From: Rhipidocladum racemiflorum
Lineage: Eukaryota; Streptophyta; Magnoliopsida; Poales; Poaceae
Reading direction: 5' to 3'
Length of the DNA: 64,000 nucleotides
Assembly (NCBI GenBank): GCA_036346355.1
Contig: CM070583.1
Span: forward strand, 9,920,001-9,984,000
The stretch's first letter is position 1. Every line of letters starts with the position of its first letter. The translations under genes were made by a program, and so were the position numbers. Below the pieces are notes generated by a model. It saw only the letters and a program-made list of their open reading frames with translations. It was not told where the DNA came from and did no database searches. Positions 46,066 to 58,261 of this stretch are shown piece by piece.

Positions 46066-46086
46066 AAAGCCCGCTCTGATACTAAC
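46066..46086 (-). promoter_or_regulatory. Primer-binding site of X
   Basis: The minus strand reads TTAGTATCAGAGCGGGC next to the LTR. TATCAGAGC is the core of the initiator tRNA-Met primer site used by most plant Ty3 elements. Confidence 0.8.
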
Positions 46087-46910
46087 AGTAACACCCCGGC
46101 ATCTAGTCTGCCGCGAATGTCACCCAAACAGCTCTAGACACAACTAATATCACATACTTAACATTAAATTTCAGCAACTACGCTAATAGTTTACTTGAAA
46201 ATTCAGCAGCATTCCCTTTGTTTTTCCATGGGGTTTAAGCAACAATAAAACCAAGCACATAAGCTAGCATAATCCAAGTTTTTAACGCAATAAGATAATC
46301 ATTACAACTACAAGTGGGAGTGTGTAGTTGTCTAGGTGAACAACACTATGTGGAGATGTGATGCTAATCTCCCTTCCCCGACTGCTGAGTTCATGGTACC
46401 TAAAAACAACATAAAACAACAAGCGTGAGTTCATCACTCAGCGAAGTGTATTGCAATGATTCACAAACAATAATCAACTCACATCCATACTTAATGCCAT
46501 TCACATATCCCGAGAGTCAACTCATGAACTTCATGTATGCTCTCATATAACATCATCATAAACATCTCAAAAAAACATCTTCATATGCATCTCATAAAGC
46601 ATCATTATCATCTCATAAACCCCTTCATTCATGCAATGCAATGCAATGCACATGTCTCTTTGAAGCACATACCGGTATTGCCGAGTGCACACCCATTGGC
46701 GTTCACCCTCTTTCCCTCCTTCCATCCCGTAGATGGAGGGTGTCTACTCCTCGCTTCCATTCCCAACCGTGGATGGAATCACGAGGTAGGATTTACTCAA
46801 TGGCGCTCCAGATTAGTCATAACTTCCTCACCGACCTTACCGGACTAGTTATGACTTCCTCACCAACCTGGCCAGTTTTCATGCCATGTATGCAAATATG
46901 TCATACACAG
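46087..46910 (-). repeat. 5' LTR of X, truncated
   Basis: Matches the first 820 bp of the LTR at 28,057, starting GTAACACCCCGGC with the first T changed. It stops at TCATACACAG, where the other copy continues AAACAACTTG. A new sequence starting TGTCAGCG begins at 46,911. Confidence 0.85.
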
Positions 46911-47450
46911 TGTCAGCGTTCTAGCCAACAGGCACCTCCGAATCGGGTGCTTATGAGGTTCAGACGGGGGGCTTTCGGGGCAGTCGCCGGAGGAAGAAAG
47001 ATCGGAGCGCCGGGGAAGATTGGAAGAACGGGGACGCTAGGGTTTACCCAGGTTCGGGCCCTCCGAAGAGTAACAGCACTAGTCCTGCCTTTTTTTGTGA
47101 TTGCTGGTCTTGCGTGGTATGCACTGGAATCCTATCCTTAGAGAATGGAATCTAACATGAAAGAACCGAACCCCTTCTCCCATGCATCCCGGCTGCCTTT
47201 TATACTTGGGCTGGCGGGGGCGCCTGGGAGGCTTACACAGCAAGCTATATGTGGGGCTCGGACCGATTAGCGATGTGTGTCATTATCAAGCATCGGCCAA
47301 AAGATTAATGCAACCCGTAATGTCTCCTCGACCGCTTAAACTAACTCCTCGATTTCTGATTGGGGCCAATTAATCGGCAAAACTCGTGGAGGAGTGTACA
47401 TGCCAACCGATTGATCCCAACTCGAGCTTCTCGCAATCGCATGCATTGTA
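46911..47450. repeat. LTR-like insertion into X LTR (possible Tat-type)
   Basis: It begins TGTCAGCGTT at a precise break in X. GGGTTTACCCAGGTTCGGGC (47,040-47,059) is a phrase I associate with LTRs of grass Tat-type Ty3 elements; that is recollection, not a search. The right boundary is unclear. No coding sequence is seen. Confidence 0.45.
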
Positions 47451-48195
47451 TCGTTCCCCTGGATCAAGAGCTCAAGACTCCACGCATTGTCATACAAGAC
47501 CAGTCTCAACTATGCAAGAGTAAATATATTACACATGAAAGGTAACGTTATTACAATAGTTTAACTTTACAAGTCTCGGCTTACAGCCGAAACGAGTCCA
47601 AAAGAAACATCCAACGCCAGCGGAAACTCCAAAAGAAGAACACGCAGTGTGCCTCCACCCTCAGGCAACTGACTGAAAGGAAACCCAGCTAAGCCCCAAA
47701 GAGAATCGCTGGCCAACAAAGAAATCGCGACTCGTCCAAGACATCTGCATCATTACCTGCTTCTTCTCCTTCTGACCAAAGTCCGTTAGAGCAAACGGTG
47801 AGTACACGTATGTACTCGCAAGACTTTAGTGTATGGAATGTATACGTATAAAATGCAGGTTAAATCAATGAATAATAGGTTACTACACTAGTCTTTTGAG
47901 CACAAAGCAGATTTTGCTTGCAATATGATAATAGATTCACATTCGCATTTTTACAAAAGAAACTGAAGAAAACATTTCAAACAATTAATAATAGATAAAC
48001 CATTAACCAAATCAACCATCCAACCATTCCTTTCACCAAAACAACCAACCACCTGCACCTTATCCGAACCCAAGATCCAAACACACACCCGACCAACACA
48101 ATCTAACCTCGAAACCCATTTTCCCAGAAGTCAACCCAGACCCAACATCTATACTTGATAATACTTTCCAAGCTGCTCATGACCGTGAGCACGGC
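47451..48195 (-). repeat. LTR fragment interrupted by the copia element, left part
   Basis: It carries the hairpin motif GAGTAC-N6-GTACTC (47,800-47,817) followed by GCAAGAC, like other minus-strand Ty3 LTRs here. It ends at the copia TSD ACGGC (48,191-48,195) and continues at 57,665. Confidence 0.5.
48191..48195. repeat. Target-site duplication of copia element (left)
   Basis: ACGGC here equals ACGGC at 57,660-57,664. Confidence 0.95.
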
Positions 48196-49795
48196 TGAAA
48201 GACCGAGATGGCGATCAGAGGGGGGGTGAATGATCCCAAATAAAAATATCCCCTACTCAACGTACTCCAAACAATCCCGCAAAGAAAACCGATGCTCCTT
48301 AAAATCGCTAAACCACCAATAATCTGAACGACTTGCCAACTATTTGTATCCCTAGCTTTCATGGATAGGAAACATGAATCATGTTAGTGATATTTAAATA
48401 ACAAATTCTGGTTGTCAAGTGTCCAAAGCAAGGAGGAATCAATTCAAATACTTCTTTTCTAAAAGAGATCAAGCCAAAACACAAAAGCCTCTTTTTTAGA
48501 AAAGCAAAAGCAGATTTTCAGGAATTGTCCTCAATTAGAGCAGGTGGATGGTGGACTTCTGTTGCTCCAAAAATTTGGGAATTTTTCAGCCTGTGAGCTG
48601 TTGAGTCGTGAAGCACTCCACCAAAAATCACCACCAAACACCTTCTACAAAAAACAAGAAAAATCAAGAACTACGAACAGTCAGGATTTTCAATCAGGAA
48701 ATTTGGGGCTCGGTTTTCACCTCACAGCTCCCAAATGGTGCATCCAGTGGACTCCAAAATTTTTCCACAGATTGGTATATGAGTCAAGCACCTTCTCCAA
48801 CAAGAATCAATCAAGAAAGATTTTTCTATATTTTTCTAAAAATCAAAGACTGACTGCTGCGCCAAGAACAAGTTCAGGACAGATTTGCAATCTTGATAGA
48901 AACTTGATCTCTAGTCTATCCTAGGGTGCAAGAAAGATGTAAAACCAAATGAGCACCCTCAAGACCTCCTTGATCAACAGCATTTAGAAGGAGAGGAGCA
49001 AATCCAAATTATAGAAAGTAAATTGTAGAATTTACATGCGGGAAAGTAAATGCTGAATTTAAATTGCGTAAAGTAAAGACATAATGTAAATGCGAATTTA
49101 AATTCACAAAAAGTAAAGAAAATCTTTGTATTTTCTGGTTGGAAGGTTTACAAAGCCTCACTTCATGTGGGCAAAGCTCAAAGGAGCAACTCAAACCTTC
49201 AAGTGAGGGAGGACACCCCTCCCTCTATTTATACTACTCTAGGGCCACCTACCACCCTTGGATGAGTCCCAAACCCTAGGCACTCCACCAAGGGCTAGGA
49301 TTAACCTCTCATTTCAACCCACACATGGGCTTTACATGGGCCACATTGGCCATACATGGGTTTTAAACAAAACCCGATCAACCCGATGCAACTGCCTTCA
49401 TCCGCCGGACTTGACCGCCGCTTCCTCCTCTTCGAGCCTCCAACCCGAACCGAAACCTTGAGCCACCTCAAGTCCATTTCCTTGACGCCCAAGTGAACCC
49501 GGTTTGAGCCCAACCATCTCGTCAAGATCCTCGACCGCTCTGACCTCGGTTCTCCCAACCTAGTCCCTGCATTTACCAACGACCATAGCTGCCTCAAGAA
49601 CCTGTACCACAAGGAACAAACCATTTTGCACATACCACAATGCACATACCTTTTCTTCCTGCATGTTAGTCCACAATTATCATTAATTGAAACATGCAAT
49701 ACCGAGTCAAATCAAACTCAAGCCTGAGCACACCTTGCTCAAATAAAGTCAAATACTCATCACAAAAATGGATGGACTCTCCACATGGTCCTTCA
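48196..49795 (-). repeat. 3' LTR of copia element
   Basis: Very similar to 56,058-57,659. A minus-strand GTATAAATAGAGG (about 49,221-49,233) is a good TATA box in the expected place. Confidence 0.95.
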
Positions 49796-49806
49796 ATCTC
49801 CCCTTG
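49796..49806 (-). promoter_or_regulatory. Polypurine tract of copia element
   Basis: CAAGGGGAGAT on the minus strand abuts the LTR start TGAAGG. Confidence 0.9.
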
Positions 49807-51740
49807 ATGAGTATATTGACAAACCACACAAAAGGCATAAATTTGAGTTTGAAAACAAAGGAAGAAAAGCAATTTGATTGCAAAAATCATATTTGGTCCA
49901 ATAAAAGAGAAAGAAAGCTCATGACCAAATAGATGAGAAGATTTTTAGAGCTCAACACTTGAAAGGACAATTTTTCAACAAGAGCTCCAAAACCAAGAAA
50001 TCTCTCAAAAGCTCAATATTACTCATGATCCAAATGCAAGGACAATTGTTCAACATGATCATGAGAAAGCATTTTTTTAATTCTCTAAGATGTCTTTTCT
50101 ACGTTTTCTCCCCCTTTTGGCAATATAGGCATCAAGAGAACAATTTTTTTTTTTGCATGAAATGCAACCTAGAAGAGCTTTGAGGATTATGCAAGTGACC
50201 ACTTAGACAAAGTATGACACCAAGCTACTCAAGTTCAGATTATGTCATCCTAAGTCATATCCAATGGCATATTTCAATTTTTGCTAACTAGCTCAAAAGA
50301 AGTTATAATACTTTGGTATGATTTCAACAATAGCAACACTTAGCATAACTTCAATACTAGAAGCAAAGCCAATCAAACGAGCAAATGGATATACTAGAGT
50401 TCAACCTAGTCAACACTTTGGGAAACTACAAGTTCATAAGAGAAGCCTCATGCTCAATCATCTCTTTAAATGCAAATTTTTAGATTAACGCTCATAAAGC
50501 GGTATGAGAGAGTTAGGCTTAGTGAAGCACATCCTCGACTAGGAGCCATCGACAAAGGCCTCCTAAGCTTCACTCTCCTCCACAAACCTTTCAGGGTTTA
50601 GAGAGTTTATCCTAGAGAAACACAACCTCGACTAGAGCCATCGACATAGGTCTCCTAGGCATCACTCTCTTTCTCTAGTTATTTTTGCATTTTTCGATGT
50701 ATTGACTCAAGCCATTAGCAACCATCTCAAGCAAGAAGCTTAAAAGAGTGGTTTTGGTCATACACACTTCATTCCAAGTTCATCCCAAGTGCAATGGGAA
50801 GCAGCCTCGTGAATGAATAGTGTTGAGTTCAATTTTAGCACAAAAGAGTCAAATTATATTTTCAGCACTTAGATTCATGAGCATTATTGAGGATTCTAGA
50901 ATGAAACAATGTAGCTAACCCAAGTTGCTCTAGGGACTCTAGTAGAAACCCACTATTTCAATAAGCATGGCATAAGCATCTAGTGAAGAAGTATAGCAAG
51001 TAAAAGCCATGTTTCATCAACTTTTCAGAAAGCTCAAGTTTAAAATGTTGGCTAGTTTCACATGATATACCAAATTGGATATGACCTAGATTAGCAAATA
51101 TCTTCGTAAAAGTAGCTAGGTGCAACATATCTCAATTTTATCAATTGCATAATAGACAAAGCTCAGAATGAAAAACAAGTCTATATGCAATGCAAAAGAA
51201 TCAATTCCAAGCTCCCCTCAACAAGTGAGTTGATTAAGCACAAAACTGATTGAAGTTGAGTTATTAGCAATTTTAGATTCAAAAGGATGAATTGAACTCA
51301 ACTGAAACCGTAAAGACAGAAATGATGAGAAGGAATCAAGAAACTAACAAATGGGTAGTCTAGGAGCATAGATAACAGGAAGAGAAACACTAACAATCAG
51401 ACTCGCTCTCACCTTCCACATATGACTTATATAGTAAAGCTACAACTCCAACTCCAACCCAGAGCAAACACAGACTGCCTACCTGTGGGGCCCAACACCG
51501 CTAGACCTAAAAGACTGTGATTGAGCTCAACCGAGAAGAAGAGATTAATAGCACCATAAATCATAAGGTGAGAGGTCCATGCAGAGGCATGCCATAAGTC
51601 TACTTGAAGTGTTCTCAAACAAATGAAAAACCTTCCCAAAGATACCCGTAAAGAGAAAGGAAGGCTGAATATACAAACGAACATATAATACAAGCCGCCT
51701 CCCCTCAAGATATGCCATATGGGCTCATAATCCCAAGCTC
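49807..51740 (-). other. Post-pol tail of the copia element, no gene
   Basis: About 1.9 kb between RNase H and the PPT without a convincing frame. A second PPT-like stretch, GCCAAAAGGGGGAG on the minus strand, lies at 50,107-50,120. Extra PPT-like copies in this tail are known from sireviruses. Confidence 0.65.
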
Positions 51741-53200
51741 TCCTCTCAGGGAAACAAACCTCGAGCTATCCAAAGGCTTGGTGAAAATGTCACCAACCGG
51801 GTGGTCACTCTCACAAACCGGAGCACTATGTCACCCTTCTCCACATGGTCTCTAAGGAAGTGATAGCGAATGTCAATGTGCTTGGTCCGAGAGTGTTGCA
51901 CTGGTTCTTAGCAATGTGAATGGCAGACGATTATCACGTAAAAGTGGAACACAATCACTACTAACCCAAAGTCCCGCAAGGTCGATCTCATCCAGAGAAC
52001 TCTGGCTACAAAGAATCGGCCAGAAGCAATATACTCGGCCTCAAAGTGGATCGGCAACACCGGATCGCTTCCTAGACGACCAAGAGACAAGAGAAGTGCC
52101 AATGAATTGGCAAGTGCCGAAGTGCTCTTCCTATCTATCCTACAGCCGGCTAAGTCTGCAGATCGGAGAAGGCTCTCAGAGATAGACAGAGGAAGAAGAG
52201 TACCGATACCATAGTCAATGGTAGCTCGAAGGTACTGAAGATGCGCTTCACCGCCTCGACGGTGAGAGACGCGGGAGAAGCCTCGAAACCGAGCACAAAG
52301 ACATACAGAGAAATGTATGTCGTCTCGAGGCGTTGAGATACAAGAGGGAGCCGATCATGCTCCGAACTCCTTCGATCGATCGGCTCACCATCCTCGTCTG
52401 CTCGAGGACAGCAAGTGGTGGCCATAGGAGTCATAACTGGCTTTCCATCGACATGTCAAAGCGCTTCAGAGGTCTCGAGTGTACTTGCCTTGATGCAAGA
52501 ATGCACCCTCCCGAGTCCGCTTAACTGAAGCCAAGGAAGTAGCTCAACTCGCCCATCATGCTCATCTCGAACTCAGTACTCATCACATCCGAGAACCGAG
52601 TAACGAGCGAATGCGAGGAACCACCGAAATGATGTCGCCGACATAGATTTGGACTAGGAGAAAATCCGAATCAGAATGTCCGATTTAACAGAGTCTTGTC
52701 CACTTGACCCATATGAAAACCATGACTCAAGAGGTAGGACTTAAGCCTCTCATACCAAGCTCGTGGAGCTTGCTTAAGTCCATACAAAGCTTTGGAAAGC
52801 TTGAAGACATGGTTTGGGTACTTGGGGTTCTCAAATCTCGGAGGTTGTCTCGACATACACCTCTTCTTCAATGAAGCCATTGAGGAATGCACTCTTGACA
52901 TCCATTTGAAAAAGCTTGAAGCCCTTGGATGCCGCGAATGCGAGCAGGATCCTGATGGCCTCGAGTCTAGCTACAGGGCAAAAGTCTCCTCAAGTCGAGA
53001 CCCTCGACCGAGAGAAACCCCGAGCGACTAACCTAGCCTTGTTTCGAACTACAACCCCATCCTCACTCTGCTTGTTTTTGAACACCCATTTGGTCCCAAT
53101 GATATTGTGACCGTAAGGGGGCTCGACAAGCTTCCAAACTTTGTTCCTCTCGAAAGTTTTCAAGTTCCTCATGCATAGCATTAATCCAAGATTCATCGAT
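51741..53200 (-). pseudogene. Copia reverse transcriptase and RNase H
   Basis: RT opens with NKVWKLVEPPYGHNIIGTKW and VFKNKQSEDG, then ARLVARGFS, and KLSKALYGLKQAPRAWYERL at about 52,740-52,800. The catalytic YVDD box reads YVGD (52,634-52,645), losing the first Asp. RNase H is seen as EAEYIASG (about 52,015-52,045) and TKHIDIRYHFLRDHVEKGDI (about 51,835-51,895). Many one-base gaps break the frame. Confidence 0.85.
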
Positions 53201-53875
53201 AATGCATGAGAAACATCCTTCGGCTCAAAAGAGGCAACAAAAGCAGAGTGAAGGCAGAAAGTGGACAAACTCGACTTAGAGCGAGTGACTCGCTTCAAAC
53301 AGATCTCCAATGATCTGTCGTGGATGAGCCTTTGAATGTGGCGGGAGGTCCGTAAGGCAGTGACCTCTACTCCTCGCGTGGGAGAAGTAGGAACAGAGCC
53401 ACTAGTCGAAGAGTCTCGAGGGTAAGGGCTGATCTCCCCGAGGTGCGTATATGGAAATGGGAGGCACCTCGGGAGCAGGAATGGTGACTGGATCAGGCAA
53501 GGCGCCTTCATCTCCGTCATCAACTTCCTCTCGAGAAGATAGACTGGGAAAGAGGAGAAGAGCTCGAAAACCAAGCCCCATGCGCTGTCCAAAACAGAGA
53601 CTCTCTAGCTTGTTTATCCTGCCTAAAAGTTGCAGGTGCCTTAGGCGCACTCAGAGTCTCGGGATGACCCTGAATACCCCTAAGAGCATGGACACGCCAC
53701 GCCGAAATCTTGACGCTGTCAAGCGTAAATCAGCTATATGTCCATCCTTCTCGGCTGTAAGGTGCATGTATACTTCGCCTTGGGGTGAAGTAGCATGAGA
53801 AGCACCCTTCTCGCCGACGCCCCGTGACAATCCTCGCTGATCTAAACACGTTGGTGCTCACTTGTGGAGCCACCA
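53201..53875 (-). pseudogene. Pol hinge between lost integrase and RT
   Basis: Acidic and Pro-rich hinge (VDDGDEGALPDPVTIPAPEV) leading into RT. No integrase HHCC or DDE motif was seen between this hinge and the gag coiled-coil, implying loss of protease and integrase. Confidence 0.5.
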
Positions 53876-54900
53876 CTATCTCTCCGCTCTTGAGGCACGC
53901 ACAACAAGCTGGGCGGATGCGCCTGTATGCTCCAAGGCATCAAACCCTAGACCTTGATTGAATCTGCTAATCTTGGACTGATCTAGGATAAGATTGAGCT
54001 TCTTCTTACCTCCAACAAACTTCTCGAGAGTGCTCATAAGGTACCGACACTCTCGAAAAGTGAGGCACAAGAAGAGCAAGGGGAAGGAGTAGCAGGGAAG
54101 AGCCGATGGAGAAGAGCGAACTAAACGATCAAATCTCTCCCTATAAAGAGCAGCCTCAATCTTGAGGGACTCGCAAGAAACACATGGAGAGTCTCTAATC
54201 CTACCCACCTGGCTTTGAGCTTCTTCCTAAGCTCTACATGAATTTGATTCATGTCCTCTGCTACTCCCAACACACAAAGATGCAACCATTTTGTGACTTA
54301 GCTAGTAGATCCTTAGCATATTTTGAGTTTTCAAGCACCAAGTCATCATAAGCATTTTTTAGTTGCATACAGCCCTCACATGAGCTGATTGGGTCCTTAG
54401 AAGCATGCTTTTCAAGTTCATCATTTCTAGCAGATAGCTTCCTAAGGTGACAACTCATGGCATCAATTTCAGCGAAGCTTAGGGCAATTAGCACATGAAG
54501 CATTTGTGTGAGTGTGAAGAGAACTAGCATCAACAGGAATAGAAGCTACTGGACATGTGCTAGCATCCTTCGACCTATGTGACTCAATCTACGAAAGCAC
54601 ACTATCATGTAGAGTCCTTAGATTCTCCAACTCCACAAGCAAAGCATCACACAAAGTACAAATATCGTAGTCTCAGAGGAACAAGATCTAAGTGAAGCTA
54701 ACTCCCGAGATAAGGTACCTACTTCCTTCTCTAGATCAACACACTTAGCTCTAGACTTGGAATGAAATTTTCCTAGTTTGATAAAAGCATCATGGAGCTG
54801 GTCATAAGAAGGTACCTCCTCCGTGTCAGACAAATGGCTCGGTGTACTTCCATGGCATTGGAGGCCATGAAGCACATGCCTGAGAAGTCATCGCCGCTCT
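53876..54900 (-). pseudogene. Gag-distal coiled-coil region (Sirevirus type)
   Basis: Contains SKSRAKCVDLEKEVGTLSRE, CEGCMQLKNAYDDLVLENSK, CVSCESLKIEAALYRERFDR and ending LEKFVGGKKKLNLILDQSKI then NQGLGFDALEH. Repeated Cys-pair plus coiled-coil blocks are typical after the zinc knuckle in grass sireviruses. Frames are fragmented. Confidence 0.7.
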
Positions 54901-56003
54901 TCACCTTCTCTTGCGGTTCATCCTCGTCCTCGCCGCCTCCATGTCTCCGTGTCGGAGAGGTCAAGGTCGTCGAGCGCGGCAAGGACGCGGTGAAAGAGCT
55001 TCTTGCCCTTGGCGAACTTGCGGTGTTTCTTCTCTTGCGCCGGCTCGCGAGCTGGAGGCTTCTTGTTGCGGTTCTTGTTGATGTAGTCGTTCTTACCCGC
55101 ACCGCCTTGTTCATAATTGCCCTTCTCCAGCTTGGGGCAGTTTGCCCGAATGTGGTTGGGGCCACCACACTCAAAGCAAGTGAACTTGCCACTCCTCTTT
55201 CTATCTCTCACCCTTTTGTAAATGTTCGAAAATTTTCGAGCGACAAGAGCAAGCTCGCCTTCTTCCGAAATTGTTCCTGCACGTCATCGCCACGCCGCAA
55301 AGAGCGGGAGAGAAAACCGTAAGAGAAGTCAAGAGGGGGTCCGTAAGAGGAAGACCCAAGTGGGATCGGTAACCAATGCCATCGCTTGGGACTTCGCCTC
55401 GCGAGCGACGATGTCGAGCTCATGAGTCTTGAGGCGGGAATACAACCCGTCAAGAGTCAAGGTCGACAAGTCCGTATGGTCCGTGATGGTGGTTACCTTC
55501 ATCTCCCAAATCCTTAGATCGAGTGCTCGAAGAAAATGCCTCGCATTCTCCGAATCGCTGTATGAACAACCCACTGACCGAAGATTGCTGAGAATCTTTG
55601 CAAAACGAGCAAAGCACTCATCAAGGCTCTCACCAGCGTGCTGCTCAAACTTGTTGTAGTCACGCTTAAATTGATCCTGTCTCACGGACTTGATCTGAGT
55701 GGTGCCTCATGGTAAGCATTGAGGGTCACCCAGATCTCGTGAGCCGATCGTAGGTGAGAGACGCGATCATACTCATCGCGGCTAAGTCCTCAGATGAGGA
55801 GGTTCTTGGCCTTAGCGCTTGCCTCAACGTCAGCCATGTTTGCGGCGTTGACGCTCTCATCGGCCGGAACCTCATACGGGTGCTTCACCTTCTGCCATAA
55901 AGAAAAGCCCTGGCAGTGATGTATGTCTCCATCCGAACTTTCCGTAACGGATAATCAACTCCAGCAAAATTGGAGGCTTAGTTGAGTACTTGTCCGTCGC
56001 CAT
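54901..56003 (-). pseudogene. Copia gag with CCHC zinc knuckle
   Basis: The probable start is at 56,001-56,003 (MATDKYSTKPPIL). The core reads RQDQFKRDYNKFEQHAGESL and FARFAKILSNLRSVGCSYSD, then LTLDGLYSRLKTHELDI (55,329-55,685). The knuckle CFECGGPNHIRANCPKLEKG lies at about 55,125-55,185. At least three frame changes are present. Confidence 0.85.
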
Positions 56004-56041
56004 GGCTCTTGAGACCGGTCAAGATCTATGAAAGAGCAAAA

Positions 56042-56057
56042 CCGGCTCGATACCAAT
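56042..56057 (-). promoter_or_regulatory. Primer-binding site of copia element
   Basis: The minus strand reads ATTGGTATCGAGCCGG next to the LTR, one base short of the tRNA-Met-type TGGTATCAGAGCC. Confidence 0.75.
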
Positions 56058-57659
56058 TGAAAGACCGAGATGGCGATCAGAGGGGGTGAATGATCCCAAA
56101 TAAAAATATCCCCTACTCAACGTACTCCAAACAATCCCGCAAAGAAAACCGATGCTCCTTAAAATCGCGAAACCCACAAAAATCGAACGACTTGACAACT
56201 ATGTGTATCCCTAGCTTACATGGATAGGAACCATGAATCATGTGAGGGATATTTAAATCACAAATTCTGGTTGTCAAGTGTCCAAAGCAAGGAGGAATCA
56301 ATTCATATACTTCTTTTCTAGAAGAGAGCAAGCCACAACACAAAAGCCTCTTTTAGAAAAGCAAAAGCAGATTTTCAGGAATTGTCCTCAATTAGAGCAG
56401 GTGGATGGTGGACTTCTGTTGCTCCAAAAATTTGGGAATTTTTCAGCCTGTGAGCTGTTGAGTCGTGAAGCACTCCACCAAAAATCACCACCAAACACCT
56501 TCTACAAAACACAGGAAAAATCAAGAACTACGAACAGTCAGGATTTTCAATCAGGAAATTTGGGGCTCGGTTTTCACCTCACAGCTCCCAAATGGTGCAT
56601 CCAGTGGACTCCAAAATTTTTCCACAGATTGGTATATGAGTCAAGCACCTTCTCCAACAAGAATCAATCAAGAAAGATTTTTCTATATTTTTCTAAAAAT
56701 CAAAGACTGACTGCTGCGCGAAGAACAAGTTCAGGACAGATTTGCAATCTTGATAGAAACTTGATCTCTAGTCTATCCTAGGGTGCAAGAAAGATGTAAA
56801 ACCAAATGAGCACCCTCAAGACCTCCTTGATCAACAGCATTTAGAAGGAGAGGAGCAAATCCAATTATAGAAAGTAAATTAAGTAGAATTTACATGCGGG
56901 AAAGTAAATGCTGAATTTAAATTATGTAAAGTAAAGACATAATGTAAATGCGAATTTAAATTCACAAACAGTAAAGAAAATCTTTGTATTTTCTGGTTGG
57001 AAGGTTTACAAAGCCTCACTTCATGTGGGCAAAGCTCAAAGGAGCAACTCAAACCTTCAAGTGAGGGAGGACACCCCTCCCCCTCTATTTATACTACTCT
57101 AGGGCCACCTACCACCCTTGGATGAGTCCCAAACCCTAGGGCACTCCACCAAGGGCTAGGATTAACCCTCTCATTTCAACCCACACATGGGCTTTACATG
57201 GGCCACATTGGCCATACATGGGTTTTAAACAAAACCCGATCAACCCGATGCAACGGGCCTTCATCCGCCGGACTTGACCGGCCGCTTCTCCTCTTCGAGC
57301 CTCCAACCCGAACCGGAAACCTTGAGCCACCTCAAGTCCATTTCCTTGACGTCCAAGTGAACCCGGTTTGAGCCCAACCATCTCGTCGGCATCCTCGACC
57401 GCTCTGGACCTCGGTTCTCCCAACCTAGTCCCGGTACTTACCAACGACCATAGCTGCCTCAAGAACCTGTACCACAAGGAACAAACCATTTTGCACATAC
57501 CACAATGCACATACCTTTTCTTCCTGCATGTTAGTCCACAATTATCATTAATTGAAACATGCAATACCGAGTCAAATCAAACTCAAGCCTGAGCACACCT
57601 TGCTCAAATAAAGTCAAATACTCATCACAAAAATGGATGGACCTCCACATGGTCCTTCA
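56058..57659 (-). repeat. 5' LTR of copia element
   Basis: TGAAAGACCGAG...GGTCCTTCA, followed by the TSD ACGGC at 57,660-57,664. It differs from the 3' LTR mainly by small gaps. Confidence 0.95.
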
Positions 57660-57664
57660 ACGGC

Positions 57665-58261
57665 TAATCGATTAGTTAATTTATCTCTGCAGAGACTGTA
57701 CACTGTACCCACATGACACGTTCTAGCAATCATGTCATCCATGCCTCGCGATACCGAAGTACCCGATTTACTAGACAATGACGGAACCTTTCGAGAGATT
57801 GGAGTCCTAATCCTGCACCGGCCCAGTAACGTGCATTCCTAACTACAGCCACAGAGGCCGCCAGTGGTTCCCATAGGCACCCACTAGCCCACGACCTCCC
57901 TGTAGTAGGCATTACCGTTGTATTGGGTAAACTTTCCTTCGATGCCTCGACAAGAAAGTCCCTAGAATGCACCGACACCACAAGTGCATCCAATCCTCTT
58001 TTCCCTCCAATAATGCAGGGTCAGATCCCTTTTCCCCGTACTAGGCTGAGGCCAACCCATACTGGCACATGTGGTTGCACGTATTACACCCAGTAAATAG
58101 CACCAAGTTCGGTCCTTAGGGTGACTCAGGCGAGATCTTCCAAACCCACTTGCTATGGCCACAGAGGATCGACACTAGTGGCCCCACCGAGCACACACTA
58201 GCCTTCAACCTCCCCATAGCAACGGACCAACTTAGACCAAACCACTCCAAACCAGCCAACG
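57665..58261 (-). repeat. LTR fragment interrupted by the copia element, right part
   Basis: Continues the LTR fragment of 47,451-48,195. It has phrases like those in minus-strand Ty3 LTRs (TCTGCAGAGACTGTACACTG, TGGTTGCACGTAT, GGTCCTTAGGGTGACTCAGG). It is cut at 58,262 by element C. The last 5 bp are CAACG, the expected TSD of C. Confidence 0.5.

Larger units (their letters stand above)
28057..46910 (-). mobile_element. Non-coding LTR retrotransposon X (LARD-like), hosting element B
   Basis: Two LTRs in the same orientation lie at 28,057-30,139 and 46,087-46,910 (the latter truncated), with a polypurine tract next to the first and a tRNA-Met-type primer site next to the second. This gives minus-strand polarity. 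Without the nested element B, the interior is about 3.2 kb plus 0.87 kb. I find no gag, protease, RT or integrase motif in it on either strand. It therefore looks like a large retrotransposon derivative mobilised by another element. Left flanking 5 bp are GACTT (28,052-28,056); the right flank is interrupted, so the TSD cannot be checked. Confidence 0.8.
48196..57659 (-). mobile_element. Ty1/copia retrotransposon, Sirevirus-like, internally deleted
   Basis: A 9,464-bp element with LTRs of 1,600 and 1,602 bp (TGAAAGACC...GGTCCTTCA), PPT, PBS and a perfect ACGGC TSD. Gag sequence, the long coiled-coil after gag, the AAGGGGAGATTGAAGG-type 3' junction and a second PPT-like site are typical of the Sirevirus (Maximus/SIRE) lineage. 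RT and RNase H are recognisable, but I find no protease or integrase core between the gag coiled-coil and RT. The element seems defective even allowing for frameshifts. Confidence 0.9.

Noticed and set aside
48544..48924. 126-codon frame in the copia LTR, repeated at 56,278-56,781
   Set aside because: It repeats only because the LTR is duplicated; it opposes element polarity and has no recognisable domain.
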